Positions 1 to 9,194 of a DNA stretch of 64,000 nucleotides are shown in pieces (position 1 is the first letter of the stretch; the number at the start of each line of letters is the position of its first letter). The stretch spans positions 1-64,000 of the forward strand of contig JALNXE010000004.1 of NCBI GenBank assembly GCA_023230525.1, in the 5' to 3' direction. Made by a program: the position numbers and the translations under genes. Source of the stretch: Desulfobulbaceae bacterium (GTDB taxonomy: Bacteria > Desulfobacterota > Desulfobulbia > Desulfobulbales > SURF-16). The notes below the pieces were generated by a model, which had not been told where the DNA came from, did no database searches, and saw nothing but the letters and a program-made list of their open reading frames with translations.

Positions 1-71
1 CGCTTAGTTTACCCCAGCATTGGCAAGTTGTATAGGAGAAATTCAAAATTGTTTCTAAGGAGGTTTGTACC

Positions 72-1001
72 ATGTCTATTTGTGTAGTTGGCCACTCTAA
101 TCCAGATACTGATTCCGTTGCTGCAGCAATATCTTATGCGAATTTTTTGAAAGCCCAGGGAAAGGAAGCTGTTGCCTGCATGCAAACCGATGCCAATAGT
201 TTAAACCCTGAAAGCAAAACAGTACTTGCCCGTTTTGGTCTGACCGCTCCCGAGCAGATCAGTGATGCAGCAGGCAAGCAAATCGCCCTGGTTGATCACA
301 GCGATATCGCCCAGGCCCCTGCAAACATCATGAAAGCAGATCTGGTTGCCGTTGTTGACCATCATAAAATCGGCGATATCACCACCAACAATCCCATTTA
401 TTTCAATGCGCAGCCTGTTGGCTGCACCTGCACCGTTTTAAATGAGATGTACAAAAACAGCGGCATCGCAATTCCCAAAAATATTGCCGGCATCATGCTT
501 GCCGCAATTTTGAGCGACACGGTAAACTTCAAGTCACCCACCTGCACCCCTGCTGACAAAGCAGCTTGTGCTGATCTCGCCAAAGTTGCCGGCGTCAGCA
601 ACATGGACGAATTGTTCATGGAGATGCTCAAAGCGAAATCCGCCGTTGCCGGCGTTCCGGTAAAAGATCTTCTTTTCCGCGATTACAAAGACTTCGATAT
701 GAAAGGCAGCAAAGTTGGCGTTGGCCAGCTGGAGCTTGCTACCCTTGATCAGGTTGCCTCTATGCGTGATGATCTTTACAAAGAAATGCAGCGGGTCAAG
801 TCAGAGGGACGTCATTCCGTTCTTTTGATGCTTACCGACGTTGTCAAGGAAGGAACAGACCTGATGGTTGTTTCCGACGATCCTGCTGTCATTGAGAAAG
901 CGTTCAATAGCAAACTCTCCGGGAACTCTATGTGGATCGATGGCATGATGAGCCGCAAAAAACAAACCATCCCCAATCTGCAGAAGGCTTTCGGCTGCTA
1001 A
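72..1001 (+). CDS. ppaC: manganese-dependent inorganic pyrophosphatase (family II, DHH)
   Basis: Cytosolic family II pyrophosphatase that hydrolyses PPi to two phosphates and so pulls PPi-releasing reactions such as sulfate activation or aminoacylation. The 309-residue length is normal. Metal ligands expected for the family are visible: H8, D12 and D14 in the first motif (GHSNPDTDS), D75, H97 in the DHH motif (residues 96-98) and D149. The C-terminal DHHA2 domain carries the substrate-binding SRKKQ near residues 296-300. The start is supported by a strong ribosome binding site (AGGAGG) just upstream. It is apparently monocistronic, with a strong terminator directly after it. No regulatory CBS domains are present, so this is the short constitutive form. 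Identification is secure. Confidence 0.97.
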   Translation: MSICVVGHSNPDTDSVAAAISYANFLKAQGKEAVACMQTDANSLNPESKTVLARFGLTAPEQISDAAGKQIALVDHSDIAQAPANIMKADLVAVVDHHKIGDITTNNPIYFNAQPVGCTCTVLNEMYKNSGIAIPKNIAGIMLAAILSDTVNFKSPTCTPADKAACADLAKVAGVSNMDELFMEMLKAKSAVAGVPVKDLLFRDYKDFDMKGSKVGVGQLELATLDQVASMRDDLYKEMQRVKSEGRHSVLLMLTDVVKEGTDLMVVSDDPAVIEKAFNSKLSGNSMWIDGMMSRKKQTIPNLQKAFGC

Positions 1002-1018
1002 GTTTCAGCTAGTCTTTC

Positions 1019-1065
1019 ATAAAAAAAGCCGCGCATCCTTCCCTGGATGCGCGGCTTTTTTTTAT
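1019..1065 (+). terminator. rho-independent terminator after ppaC
   Basis: A GC-rich inverted repeat (AAGCCGCGCATCC, six-base loop, GGATGCGCGGCTT) is followed by a run of T. It has an A run on the other side, so it probably also ends the leftward cytochrome gene: a bidirectional terminator between convergent genes. Confidence 0.93.
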
Positions 1066-1080
1066 GTATTTACTTTCCTG

Positions 1081-2631
1081 TCAATGCACAAGTTTTTTAT
1101 CCTGCTCGAAATTGAATGCTCCATCATGCTCAGTGCTGTGGCACTGAAGGCAGAGGTAGGCATCAGGGGCGTCGTTAAGCTTTGCTTCTTCAGGGTTTAC
1201 CGAATGCGCCATCCCCGGGCCATGGCAGGTTTCGCAGCCGACGTTGAGCAAAGAATCAGGGAGCGAGAGAGTAGATGATTGTTTTTTATCAAGTATGGAA
1301 ACGCCAGTCACATGGCAGGGAAGACATTGGAGGTTGAATTGCTGTTTTTTCTGGACCAGGGTTTCATAAGCATGGGCATGGTGTGTCCGTTGCCAGCGTT
1401 CTCCAATTTCATTATGGCATTTCATGCAGGCCTGACTGCCCACATAGTCGCTCAGGGTGCCATCATTGGTCCCCTTTCTGCCTAGAGAATTAATTTTGTC
1501 CCGCGTTTTATTAATGATTTTTTCCATGGCAGGATCATCGGCAAGACTTGGCGCTACTGCTAAAAAGGTGTTATTAAAGGTGGAGCTTTCCGGTGACTGG
1601 CTCATCTGCTGCTGCAAATCACTGATTTCCCTTTCAACCGTTTTCTCGCGTTCAACAAGTTTGTAATAGGCCTGTAATGTTGCGGGAGTATCCTTATAGA
1701 CACTTTGCGGGTCTCCCTGACTTTCCAGCTTTTTTATCTGCCATGTCAACCGGTCGAGCTCTTGTCTCTTCATGAGGGTGGCATCTGTCGTTTCATCTGC
1801 CCACTTGCCGGGCTTCTTCCAGTTGATACGCAACTGCCCTATGTATTTGCCCTGCTTTTCCGTCTGGCAGATCAAGGTGTTATTGGTCAGTACCGGGTTC
1901 TCATTATGGGAGTACGTTCCTGACTGAATAATAATATGGATATGAGGAAATTCCTGGCTGATCAGATCGTTTTCCAAAGGTGATAAGCTGGACAGCAGGA
2001 TGGTAAAATCGGTCTGTTTACTGATTTCTTTCATGATTTTTGGTAACAGATCCTGCCAGGCAACGATGAGGTAGTTTTCGCGTTCCTGCGGTTCATTTGA
2101 CGCGCCGCTGCCGGTGAGACCGATAATGGCTATGCGCAGTCCGGTTTTTTCCTTAATGATAAAGGGAGAGAAAAAAGGCTGCCTGTTTTTCCTGTCCACG
2201 AGGTTGGCGCTGAGCCAGGTGAAATTTGATTTTTTCTGTAATTCCTTTAAAAACTCCACTCCTCCGGCAAGATCGATTCTGGAAACCCCGACCGCCTCAT
2301 AGCCGAGGAGATTATAGGCCTCCACGATACCGGCGGCATTAATTTTTGCCAGGTCAAGATGGCGTCCGGGGGGAAATTTGCTTTTGTCAAACAGCACTGC
2401 TCCTGCGTCAAGAAACAGTGCCTGCTCCTCTTTGGCATCGAGTTGCTGAAATAAGGTTTTTCTTTTGGACAGACCGCCCATTTGTTTAGCCTTTCAACCG
2501 CAAGGCTCGGTTGCGCCGTGAACATCATTTGAGTAATAAATGGTGATATCCCCTGTTGCTGGTGCGGCAGTGAGCGTTGCCGGCAGACTAAGGAGGAAAA
2601 TGATAGAGATCAGGCGCAGGCAGATAGTCAT
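1081..2631 (-). CDS. selenocysteine-containing metallophosphatase/tetraheme cytochrome c (UGA read-through)
   Basis: Read as one 516-residue secreted protein with an in-frame TGA at 2494-2496 (residue 46). Residues 1-22 form a signal peptide (start MTICLRL at 2631). It continues with a calcineurin/5'-nucleotidase-like N-terminus, YYSNDVHGATEPCG-U-KAKQMGGLSKR, where related proteins usually have Cys in a CGC motif. Reading frame and homology run unbroken across the TGA. A hairpin TGGGC-GGTCT-GTCCA starts 13 bases after the TGA, with its GGTCT loop at +19, as in a bacterial SECIS. The C-terminal third has four CxxCH heme sites (about residues 402, 436, 466, 494), so it resembles UshA-like/cytochrome c554 fusions found in periplasmic electron-transfer proteins. 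The metallophosphatase metal ligands are only partly recognisable. Last gene of a leftward cluster, 11 bases after rarA. Substrate unknown. Confidence 0.85.
2466..2480 (-). promoter_or_regulatory. predicted bacterial SECIS hairpin
   Basis: On the minus strand a 5-bp stem (TGGGC with GTCCA, one G-U pair) encloses the loop GGTCT, the same apical loop as the E. coli fdhF SECIS that SelB recognises. The loop begins 19 bases after the TGA codon, within the usual distance for bacterial SECIS elements. It lies inside the coding region, as is normal in bacteria. Confidence 0.8.
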
Positions 2632-2642
2632 GGTTTTCTCTT

Positions 2643-3962
2643 TTAAATGTTGGTCTTTCGCTGTGAAAGGATTTGTCTCCACTTGGTCAGTCGGTCTCTA
2701 ATTATTGCTTCGTGCCCCCTGTTGGACGGTTCGTAATAGCGTGCACCGCGGAGTTCCTCGGGGAGATGATCCTGATCGACGAGGGCAGTGGGGGAGTCGT
2801 GGGCATACTGGTACCCTTTGCCGTAACCAAGCTCTTTCATGAGCTTAGTCGGGGCATTGCGGATGTGCAGCGGCACGGGCAGGCTGCCGGTCCGTTCGAT
2901 ATCCTGCATAACCTTGTTGTAAGCGGCATAGGTTGCATTGCTTTTCGGTGCGGTGGCCAGATAGATGACCGCCTGGGCAATGGCCAGCTCTCCTTCCGGG
3001 GAGCCGAGCATATGGTATGATTCTCTGGCATGCAAGGCGACAGTAAGCGCCTGCGGGTCGGCGTTGCCGATGTCTTCCGAGGCAAAACGGATCAGGCGCC
3101 GGGCTATGTAGAGGGGTTCCTCGCCGGAACGGAGCATGCGAACGAGCCAGTACAGCGAACCATCGGGGTCGCTGTCGCGCAGGCTTTTATGCAGTGCGGA
3201 AATAAGGTTGTAATGTTCTTCCCCGTCGGCGTCATAGCGCAGGCTGTTTCTCTGGAAGGCATCCTTCATCATGGCAAGGGAAACGCTTCGAGTGCCGTTT
3301 TGGTCCGGCGGCGCAAAAGAGGCCGCAATTTCCATGCTGTTGAGAAGTCTGCGTGCGTCACCATCCGCCATGGCAATGAGGTGCTCAATCGCCTGTTCCT
3401 CAAAATGAAGATGCAACTCTCCCAGGCCATTTTTTTTGTCCTGCAGAGCACGTTGGAAAATTTGCACGAGATCCTGGGGCGTCAGAGGGGATAAGGTGAG
3501 CACCCGGCAGCGGGACAGCAGGGGAGCCACGATCTGAAATGAGGGATTTTCCGTGGTGGCCCCGATCAAGGTGAGCAGCCCATTCTCGACATGGGGGAGA
3601 AAAGCGTCCTGCTGGCCTTTGTTGAAGCGGTGTATTTCGTCCACAAAGAGAATCGTTGCCGTCCCGGCGAGCTGCAATTGCCGTGCTTCATCGATAATCT
3701 GTCTGATTTCCTTGACGCCGGCCAGCACCGCGGAAAAAAAGATGAAATGAGATCCGGTGGATCTGGCGAGAATTCTTGCCAGGGTGGTTTTGCCGGTGCC
3801 GGGCGGCCCCCAGAGGAGCAGGGAGGGGAGATGGTTTTCCTCAAGCAGACGCCAGAGAATTTTTCCTTCCCCGAGCAGATGAGCCTGTCCGACAAAGTCG
3901 CCCAGCTGCTGCGGCCTCATTCTTTCGGCCAGAGGTTTTCTGTCGGTTGTCGGCCCTTTCAT
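2643..3962 (-). CDS. rarA: replication-associated recombination protein A (AAA+ ATPase)
   Basis: A 439-residue AAA+ ATPase of the RarA/MgsA/WRNIP1 family, which acts at stalled replication forks with SSB. Visible are the Walker A GPPGTGKTTLA near residue 52, Walker B LFVDEIHRF near 105, the sensor 1 stretch GATTENPSF, and the conserved C-terminal tetramerisation region ending in the GARYYEPSNRG motif. Length is typical. The start overlaps the end of the upstream DUF3786 gene by four bases (ATGA type), indicating translational coupling in a leftward operon. Well supported. Confidence 0.96.
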   Translation of the reverse strand: MKGPTTDRKPLAERMRPQQLGDFVGQAHLLGEGKILWRLLEENHLPSLLLWGPPGTGKTTLARILARSTGSHFIFFSAVLAGVKEIRQIIDEARQLQLAGTATILFVDEIHRFNKGQQDAFLPHVENGLLTLIGATTENPSFQIVAPLLSRCRVLTLSPLTPQDLVQIFQRALQDKKNGLGELHLHFEEQAIEHLIAMADGDARRLLNSMEIAASFAPPDQNGTRSVSLAMMKDAFQRNSLRYDADGEEHYNLISALHKSLRDSDPDGSLYWLVRMLRSGEEPLYIARRLIRFASEDIGNADPQALTVALHARESYHMLGSPEGELAIAQAVIYLATAPKSNATYAAYNKVMQDIERTGSLPVPLHIRNAPTKLMKELGYGKGYQYAHDSPTALVDQDHLPEELRGARYYEPSNRGHEAIIRDRLTKWRQILSQRKTNI

Positions 3963-4768
3963 TTTGTTTGGGAAAAAAGTAACATAAGCCGGTCCGCCAT
4001 ACGTTCAGATGAAAAAACAAGGGATTCCAGATCAAGATAATCAAGAACGTTTTTATCAAAAAGGATTTTTATCCTGGCAGCAAACCCATCCTCAGGTTCT
4101 TCGTCCCAGAAAAGCAGCTGCTGCGGCAGGTGCGGCAGGACCGGGATAATTGCTGCGGCTGTGGCAGAGGACTCTGGAACGGGAGTGCCTCCCAGTTGGG
4201 CGCACAGAGAAAGTATCGTTGCGCTTGCTTGACCTGCAAAAAGTTGCGCCAGGCGATTTTCGCAGTAGGTGGCCAGGGTTTTTACCTTGGAGATCGAATT
4301 GGGCAGACTTTCAAGACCTGTCCAGATTCCGCAGGGAGGATCGGCTCCACCTGAATAAACATAATTATATAAGAGAATCTGATCCCGGGGATCTTCCGGT
4401 CCCTTGCCGCTGATCAGGATCTGTGATTTACTGAGCAAAACGTTCTGGCCGAGATAGGAAAAGGCGAGAGCGTCTTTGGCATCCGGAGAGATTGACAGCC
4501 CGAGGGCGGGGGCGATGGCGCTGAAATCGAGATCGCGGATTTTGTCCTGCAGGTGACGGATCAGATCCAGATCATGCTTTTCGGCAATTTTGTCCAGGGA
4601 GGTGTTGTCCTTTTTTGTCAAGCTCAGCCCGTGGAGATTGATATAAGGACATTTTCGCGGATCTTCACCGCTTCTGGCAACATTGGCTGCAAAGGCGAGG
4701 CAGGCCGGATATCCGCATTCGCCACAGTTTGATTTCGGCGTTCGTTTCAGCACTTCAAGGGGATTCAT
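3959..4768 (-). CDS. 4Fe-4S domain / DUF3786 protein
   Basis: 269 residues. The N-terminus holds a four-cysteine [4Fe-4S] binding domain (C15, C18, C23, C40; pattern Cx2Cx4Cx16C), of the type found at the N-terminus of the corrinoid iron-sulfur protein large subunit and in RnfB-like proteins. The rest matches the DUF3786 family, common in anaerobes and of unknown function, with the characteristic DQILLYNYVYSGG stretch. The neighbouring divergent gene is a RACo-like corrinoid activator, so a link to corrinoid or one-carbon metabolism is possible but not shown. It overlaps rarA by 4 bp and follows the ybeD-like gene after 4 bp. Confidence 0.85.
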   Translation of the reverse strand: MNPLEVLKRTPKSNCGECGYPACLAFAANVARSGEDPRKCPYINLHGLSLTKKDNTSLDKIAEKHDLDLIRHLQDKIRDLDFSAIAPALGLSISPDAKDALAFSYLGQNVLLSKSQILISGKGPEDPRDQILLYNYVYSGGADPPCGIWTGLESLPNSISKVKTLATYCENRLAQLFAGQASATILSLCAQLGGTPVPESSATAAAIIPVLPHLPQQLLFWDEEPEDGFAARIKILFDKNVLDYLDLESLVFSSERMADRLMLLFSQTK

Positions 4769-4772
4769 AATC

Positions 4773-5033
4773 TCAAAGCACCATCTTGATGGAGGAGTGC
4801 TGCCGCAGGGCGCTGAAAAAAAAGTTCCGCGTTTCCTCGGAATGCACCTCTACTTCGAGATTAAATGATAGATATTTCCCCGTGCTGCTTGAATTGGAAA
4901 AGGTGAGGGTGTGCTCGGAGTCCGCCAAGATTTCCTTGACCGCAGAGATCAAAGCATCTTTTTCCGTGCCGATGATTTTGTAAAGCCACACGCAGGGGTA
5001 GGCAATTTCAAGTTTTTGGTCGATATGTTTCAT
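4773..5033 (-). CDS. YbeD/DUF493 family small protein
   Basis: An 86-residue protein starting at MKHIDQKLEIAYPC. This start was chosen because the family begins close to this point; the longer open frame upstream adds an unrelated hydrophobic stretch. The fold expected is the ferredoxin-like DUF493 domain of E. coli YbeD, proposed to bind small ligands or to act in lipoate-related or stress regulation, but its real role is unknown. It is the first gene of the leftward operon ybeD-like, DUF3786, rarA, cytochrome. Confidence 0.8.
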   Translation of the reverse strand: MKHIDQKLEIAYPCVWLYKIIGTEKDALISAVKEILADSEHTLTFSNSSSTGKYLSFNLEVEVHSEETRNFFFSALRQHSSIKMVL

Positions 5034-5297
5034 GTAAAAGAATATGCTGCAAAAAATGGTCAAGGGAAAATGAGCCCTTTTGGCGAATTTAAACATATAA
5101 TAGGTAAAACACAACAGATGAAATGGTTAACAGTCAGACAAAAATGATGCTGAAAGTCTGAGTTGTGCGGAAAATCAGGTGGTTAGGCCTTGCAGAAAGT
5201 TGTATGTTTTGCCGCGTTTGCAGACATGGCCTGGCAAACCCGCCGGTAGAGCCGGTACAATACTTAAATATTTCACAGCTGTCAAAGGTGCACACGT

Positions 5298-7253
5298 ATG
5301 GGGGAAAAAGTTCACGTTACATTTGAGCCGGTTGGGCGGACGGTTGACGGCGAGAGGGGGGAGATTCTCATTGATATTGCCCGCCGGGCGGGGATACATA
5401 TCAACGCATCCTGCGGCGGCAGCGGGGTGTGTGGAAAATGCCGGATCCGGATCGAACACGGCAGAGTGGCAGGGGAAAAGAGTGAGAAGATAAGCAGCAG
5501 TGATTTTGAGCAGGGGGTGCGGCTCGCCTGTTCCTCCACGGTCACGGAGAATGTGTCCGTGCGTATTCCCCTTTCATCCTCCATGCAGAAAGGAGGCTTG
5601 TCCGATGGGGTGATCGGCCGTCATCGCGCCCTGGAGCATCATTTTGATATTGAGGAGTTGCGCCGGGAGGGGATTTTTTCCCCTCCCGTGGAAAAGGTTG
5701 CCCTTGAGCTTCCCCCGACCTCCCTTACGGACAATATGGCTGATGCCGGCCGTATTGTGCAGGGCCTGAAAAATCAGTACGATGAACATGGACTGATCAT
5801 CAGCTTGGCCGTACTGCGTAAAATCCGTAAGGCCCTGCGGGAGAAGGATTTTCACGTCACCGTCACCTTGGCCCGTCCCGTCCACCCCAGCGGCAAAACC
5901 CATGTGGTCAATATTCAGTCAGGAAACTGGGTCAACCGCAATTTCGGGCTCGCGGTGGACATCGGCACAACCACGGTCTGGGGGCAGCTCATCGATCTCC
6001 ATACCGGCAAGATCCTCGCCAATGCCGGCGATTATAACGGCCAGATCAGCTATGGGGAGGATGTTATTTCCCGTATCATTTATGCGGAAAAACCCAAAGG
6101 GGCTGAACTGATGCAGGAACTTGTGGTGTCCACCATCAACAAAATCGTTGCCAGGCTGCTTGTCGAGGCGGAAATTGACCGGGATGAGATTGGTTCGATT
6201 ACCATTGCGGCAAACACCACCATGACCCATCTTTTCCTTTCCCTGGAGCCGCATAATATACGGCGTGCCCCCTATGTGCCGGTAAGCACCTTCTTCCCGC
6301 CCATCCGGGCGACCGACCTGGGCCTGCAGTTGACCAGCCATGCCATTGCGCTGCTCTATCCCGCCATCTCAAGTTATGTTGGGGGAGATATCGTGGCAGG
6401 GGTGATGGGCTCGGGCATGTACCGCACCAACAAGCTGACCCTGTATATTGATATCGGCACCAACGCCGAAATAGTCATCGGCAGCAGGGAGTGGCTGGTG
6501 TGTGCGGCGTGTTCCGCCGGACCGGCCTTTGAAGGTGGGGGGATTACCTTCGGCATGCGCGCGGCCGATGGGGCGATTACGGATTTCGGCATTGATCCCG
6601 GCACCTTTGAACCGATGAATATCACCATCGGCAGAAAGCCGCCCGTGGGCATATGTGGTTCGGGCCTGCTCATTATTGTCGCCGTCCTTTTTGAAAAGGG
6701 GATCATCGACCAGCGGGGCAGGTTCCGACGTGATCTTGCCACTCAACGCATCCGGGAAGGACGGAGCGGTTTTGAGTATGTCCTAGTCTGGCAGGATGAA
6801 GCCGGCATTGACTCGGATATTGTCATCAATGAAGTTGATATCGGCAACTTTATCCGGGCCAAGGCGGCGATTTATGCAGGGGTGAAAACACTGATCGAAG
6901 AGGTCGGCCTCAGTGTTACCGACCTGGAACAGATCATTCTGGCCGGGGCCTTTGGTTCCTACATCGATCTTGACAGCGCCATGACCGTGGGACTGTTGCC
7001 CGAGTTTGATCCGGGCAGGGTTCTTTATGTGGGTAACGGGTCGCTGATGGGGGCCCGTATGAGCGAGTTGAGCAATCATATCCGCCAGGATGTCGTTGAG
7101 GTTGTGCAGAGAATGACCAGCTTTGAGCTTTCCGAGGTGGCAAATTTCAAAGAGCAATACGTGGCATCCCTTTTCCTGCCCCACACGGATATCAGCCTTT
7201 TCCCCAAGATCGGCATGCGGTTACATAATGGCGCATCCGTTGGCAAGGGCTGA
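5298..7253 (+). CDS. RACo-like corrinoid activation protein (2Fe-2S ferredoxin + ASKHA ATPase, DUF4445)
   Basis: 651 residues. The N-terminus is a plant-type 2Fe-2S ferredoxin domain with C39, C45, C48 (ASCGGSGVCGKC) and C78. The C-terminal half is an ASKHA-fold nucleotide-binding domain with DIGTTTVWGQ (about 223-232) and DIGTNAEIVIG (about 387-397). This matches the reductive activators of corrinoid proteins (RACo/RamA-like group), which use ATP to drive reduction of inactive Co(II) corrinoid in methyl-transfer proteins. No corrinoid protein or methyltransferase lies in this window, so its partner is unknown. The next gene begins 3 bases after its stop, suggesting an operon with the YgiQ gene. 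Confidence 0.9.
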   Translation: MGEKVHVTFEPVGRTVDGERGEILIDIARRAGIHINASCGGSGVCGKCRIRIEHGRVAGEKSEKISSSDFEQGVRLACSSTVTENVSVRIPLSSSMQKGGLSDGVIGRHRALEHHFDIEELRREGIFSPPVEKVALELPPTSLTDNMADAGRIVQGLKNQYDEHGLIISLAVLRKIRKALREKDFHVTVTLARPVHPSGKTHVVNIQSGNWVNRNFGLAVDIGTTTVWGQLIDLHTGKILANAGDYNGQISYGEDVISRIIYAEKPKGAELMQELVVSTINKIVARLLVEAEIDRDEIGSITIAANTTMTHLFLSLEPHNIRRAPYVPVSTFFPPIRATDLGLQLTSHAIALLYPAISSYVGGDIVAGVMGSGMYRTNKLTLYIDIGTNAEIVIGSREWLVCAACSAGPAFEGGGITFGMRAADGAITDFGIDPGTFEPMNITIGRKPPVGICGSGLLIIVAVLFEKGIIDQRGRFRRDLATQRIREGRSGFEYVLVWQDEAGIDSDIVINEVDIGNFIRAKAAIYAGVKTLIEEVGLSVTDLEQIILAGAFGSYIDLDSAMTVGLLPEFDPGRVLYVGNGSLMGARMSELSNHIRQDVVEVVQRMTSFELSEVANFKEQYVASLFLPHTDISLFPKIGMRLHNGASVGKG

Positions 7254-7256
7254 TCC

Positions 7257-8987
7257 ATGACGAGAAAAAAAAATAAAGAAGAATCAGTCTCTTTTTTGCC
7301 GGCAAGCGCTGCCGAGATGCGTGAGCGCGGCTGGGATGGGGTGGATGTCATTCTGGTCACCGGGGACGCCTATGTGGATCATCCCGCCTTTGGTGTTGCC
7401 CTGATCGGCAGACTGCTTGAGGCCAGCGGCTTCCGGGTGGCGGTTCTGGCTCAGCCCCGCTATGATTCCCCCCAGGACTTTAAGCAGTTCGGCCCGCCCC
7501 GGCTGTTCTGGGGAATAACCGCGGGGAATCTTGATTCCATCGTGGCCAATTATTCCGGCAATGCCAAGGTGCGCGACGTTGATCAATATTCGCCTGGCGG
7601 GAATCCCTACTTCGGTCAGTCCCGCTCAAAAAATGAGCGGCGCAGGCCGGATCGCGCCACCATCAGGTACGCCAACCTGGCCAGATGTGCCTATGGGCCA
7701 ATCCCGATCATTCTCGGGGGACTGGAGGCCTCGCTGCGCCGCTTTGTCCACTATGATTACCAGCAGGGAAAACTGAGGGCCTCGGTACTCACCGACGCCA
7801 AGGCTGATCTGCTGGTTTACGGCATGGGGGAAAGGGCTGTGGTGGAGGCGGCGCAAAGGCTTGCCGCGGGCCGGGATCTGGCTGGCATAGCCGGCACCTG
7901 CCAGCGCTTGACCGATGCGCAGCAGCAGGATCTTGCCGCTGAGGGGCATATTTTTCTGCCGTCACTGGCGGAAATTGAACAGGACCGAGCGGCTTATTTA
8001 AACGCCGAGCTGCTTATCGATAAGCATGCCCGCTCTCTCAACCGGGCTCTGGTCCTGCAGAAACAACAGGCGATGTGGGTGGTGCAGCATCCCCCGGCCG
8101 AACCCCTTGCCACCGCGGAAATGGACAGCCTCTACGGCCTGCCCTTTACCCGCAAGGCACACCCTGCCGCCGGTGACGTGCCGGCCTACCGCATGATCAG
8201 TCATTCGGTAACCATTGTCAGAGGTTGTTTCGGCAATTGCTCATTTTGTGCGATCTCCAGGCATCAGGGGCCGGTGATTACCTCAAGAAGCGAAGATTCC
8301 GTTGTTGCCGAGGTGGGGCAGATCACCCGCATGGATGATTTCCGGGGCACGATAAGTGATCTCGGCGGCCCCACCGCTAATTTGTACGGAACAGGCTGCC
8401 GGAGCAAGGCCTGCAGCCGCCATGATTGCCTGCATGAGGGGGTGTGCCGGCAGCTTGCCGTTGATGAAAGACCATTAATAAGCCTGCTCGACAGGGTGAG
8501 CCGGATCGACAAGGTCAGGAAGGTCTTTGTCTCCTCGGGCCTGAGGATGGAACTTCTGCTGAAAACCCCGCGGCTGCTGAAAAAACTGTTGCTCGACCAC
8601 ACCCCCGGGGCCATGAAAATAGCGCCGGAACATACGGTTGCCCATGTGCTCAGGCTGATGCACAAGCATGGTCCGGATATTTTACCCGCTTTTTTGGCAT
8701 TATGCCGGAAAATTGCCGGGGAAACCGGGAAAGAATGTATTTTTACTCCTTATTTTATCTCGGCCCATCCCGGCTGCAGCCTCGATGATATGAAGGCCCT
8801 GGCCAGGGATGTGCGGAAGATGGGGCTTCTGGTGCGGCAATTCCAGGATTTCACTCCGACCCCCGGCACCATCTCAACGGCAATGTATGTCTGTGGCCTT
8901 GATCGATACAAACGTCAGCCCATATATGTCGCCCGTAATGCAAAAGAACGGATGCAGCAGCGTCAAGTTCTTGCAGAAATGAAATGA
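7257..8987 (+). CDS. YgiQ family radical SAM protein
   Basis: 576 residues, a member of the YgiQ family of radical SAM enzymes with unknown substrate. The [4Fe-4S] cluster motif RGCFGNCSFC (CxxxCxxC) lies near residue 325. A B12-binding-like Rossmann region occupies the first 150 residues (DVILVTGDAYVDHPAFG). The family-specific pattern GPTANLYG...CSRHDCLHEGVC provides further cysteines, and the conserved FISAHPGCS and FQDFTPTPGT segments are present. It starts 3 bases after the RACo-like gene; co-transcription is likely, a functional link only inferred. Confidence 0.93.
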   Translation: MTRKKNKEESVSFLPASAAEMRERGWDGVDVILVTGDAYVDHPAFGVALIGRLLEASGFRVAVLAQPRYDSPQDFKQFGPPRLFWGITAGNLDSIVANYSGNAKVRDVDQYSPGGNPYFGQSRSKNERRRPDRATIRYANLARCAYGPIPIILGGLEASLRRFVHYDYQQGKLRASVLTDAKADLLVYGMGERAVVEAAQRLAAGRDLAGIAGTCQRLTDAQQQDLAAEGHIFLPSLAEIEQDRAAYLNAELLIDKHARSLNRALVLQKQQAMWVVQHPPAEPLATAEMDSLYGLPFTRKAHPAAGDVPAYRMISHSVTIVRGCFGNCSFCAISRHQGPVITSRSEDSVVAEVGQITRMDDFRGTISDLGGPTANLYGTGCRSKACSRHDCLHEGVCRQLAVDERPLISLLDRVSRIDKVRKVFVSSGLRMELLLKTPRLLKKLLLDHTPGAMKIAPEHTVAHVLRLMHKHGPDILPAFLALCRKIAGETGKECIFTPYFISAHPGCSLDDMKALARDVRKMGLLVRQFQDFTPTPGTISTAMYVCGLDRYKRQPIYVARNAKERMQQRQVLAEMK

Positions 8988-9068
8988 TTTTTTTATATGT
9001 GGATTTATTTTTAAAAAAGTTCTCTATTGGTTGTTGCGGGTTATCTATGAATATTTCCTTTAATTGTC

Positions 9069-9098
9069 TTGACATAGCTTTATGAGCCATTGTATTTA
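9069..9098 (+). promoter_or_regulatory. possible sigma70 promoter upstream of the actin genes
   Basis: A perfect -35 TTGACA at 9069-9074 is followed after 18 bases by TATTTA (9093-9098). It lies about 95 bases before the first MamK-like gene. The -10 is a modest match, so this is tentative. Confidence 0.4.
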
Positions 9099-9194
9099 AC
9101 CCTATGGCTCGGTCGGATTTCTTTCTACTTCCCCAGTATTCCGTTCTCTTCTATTAAAAAGAGATTTATCTCCCTCAGATTAAGGATATTCAGC

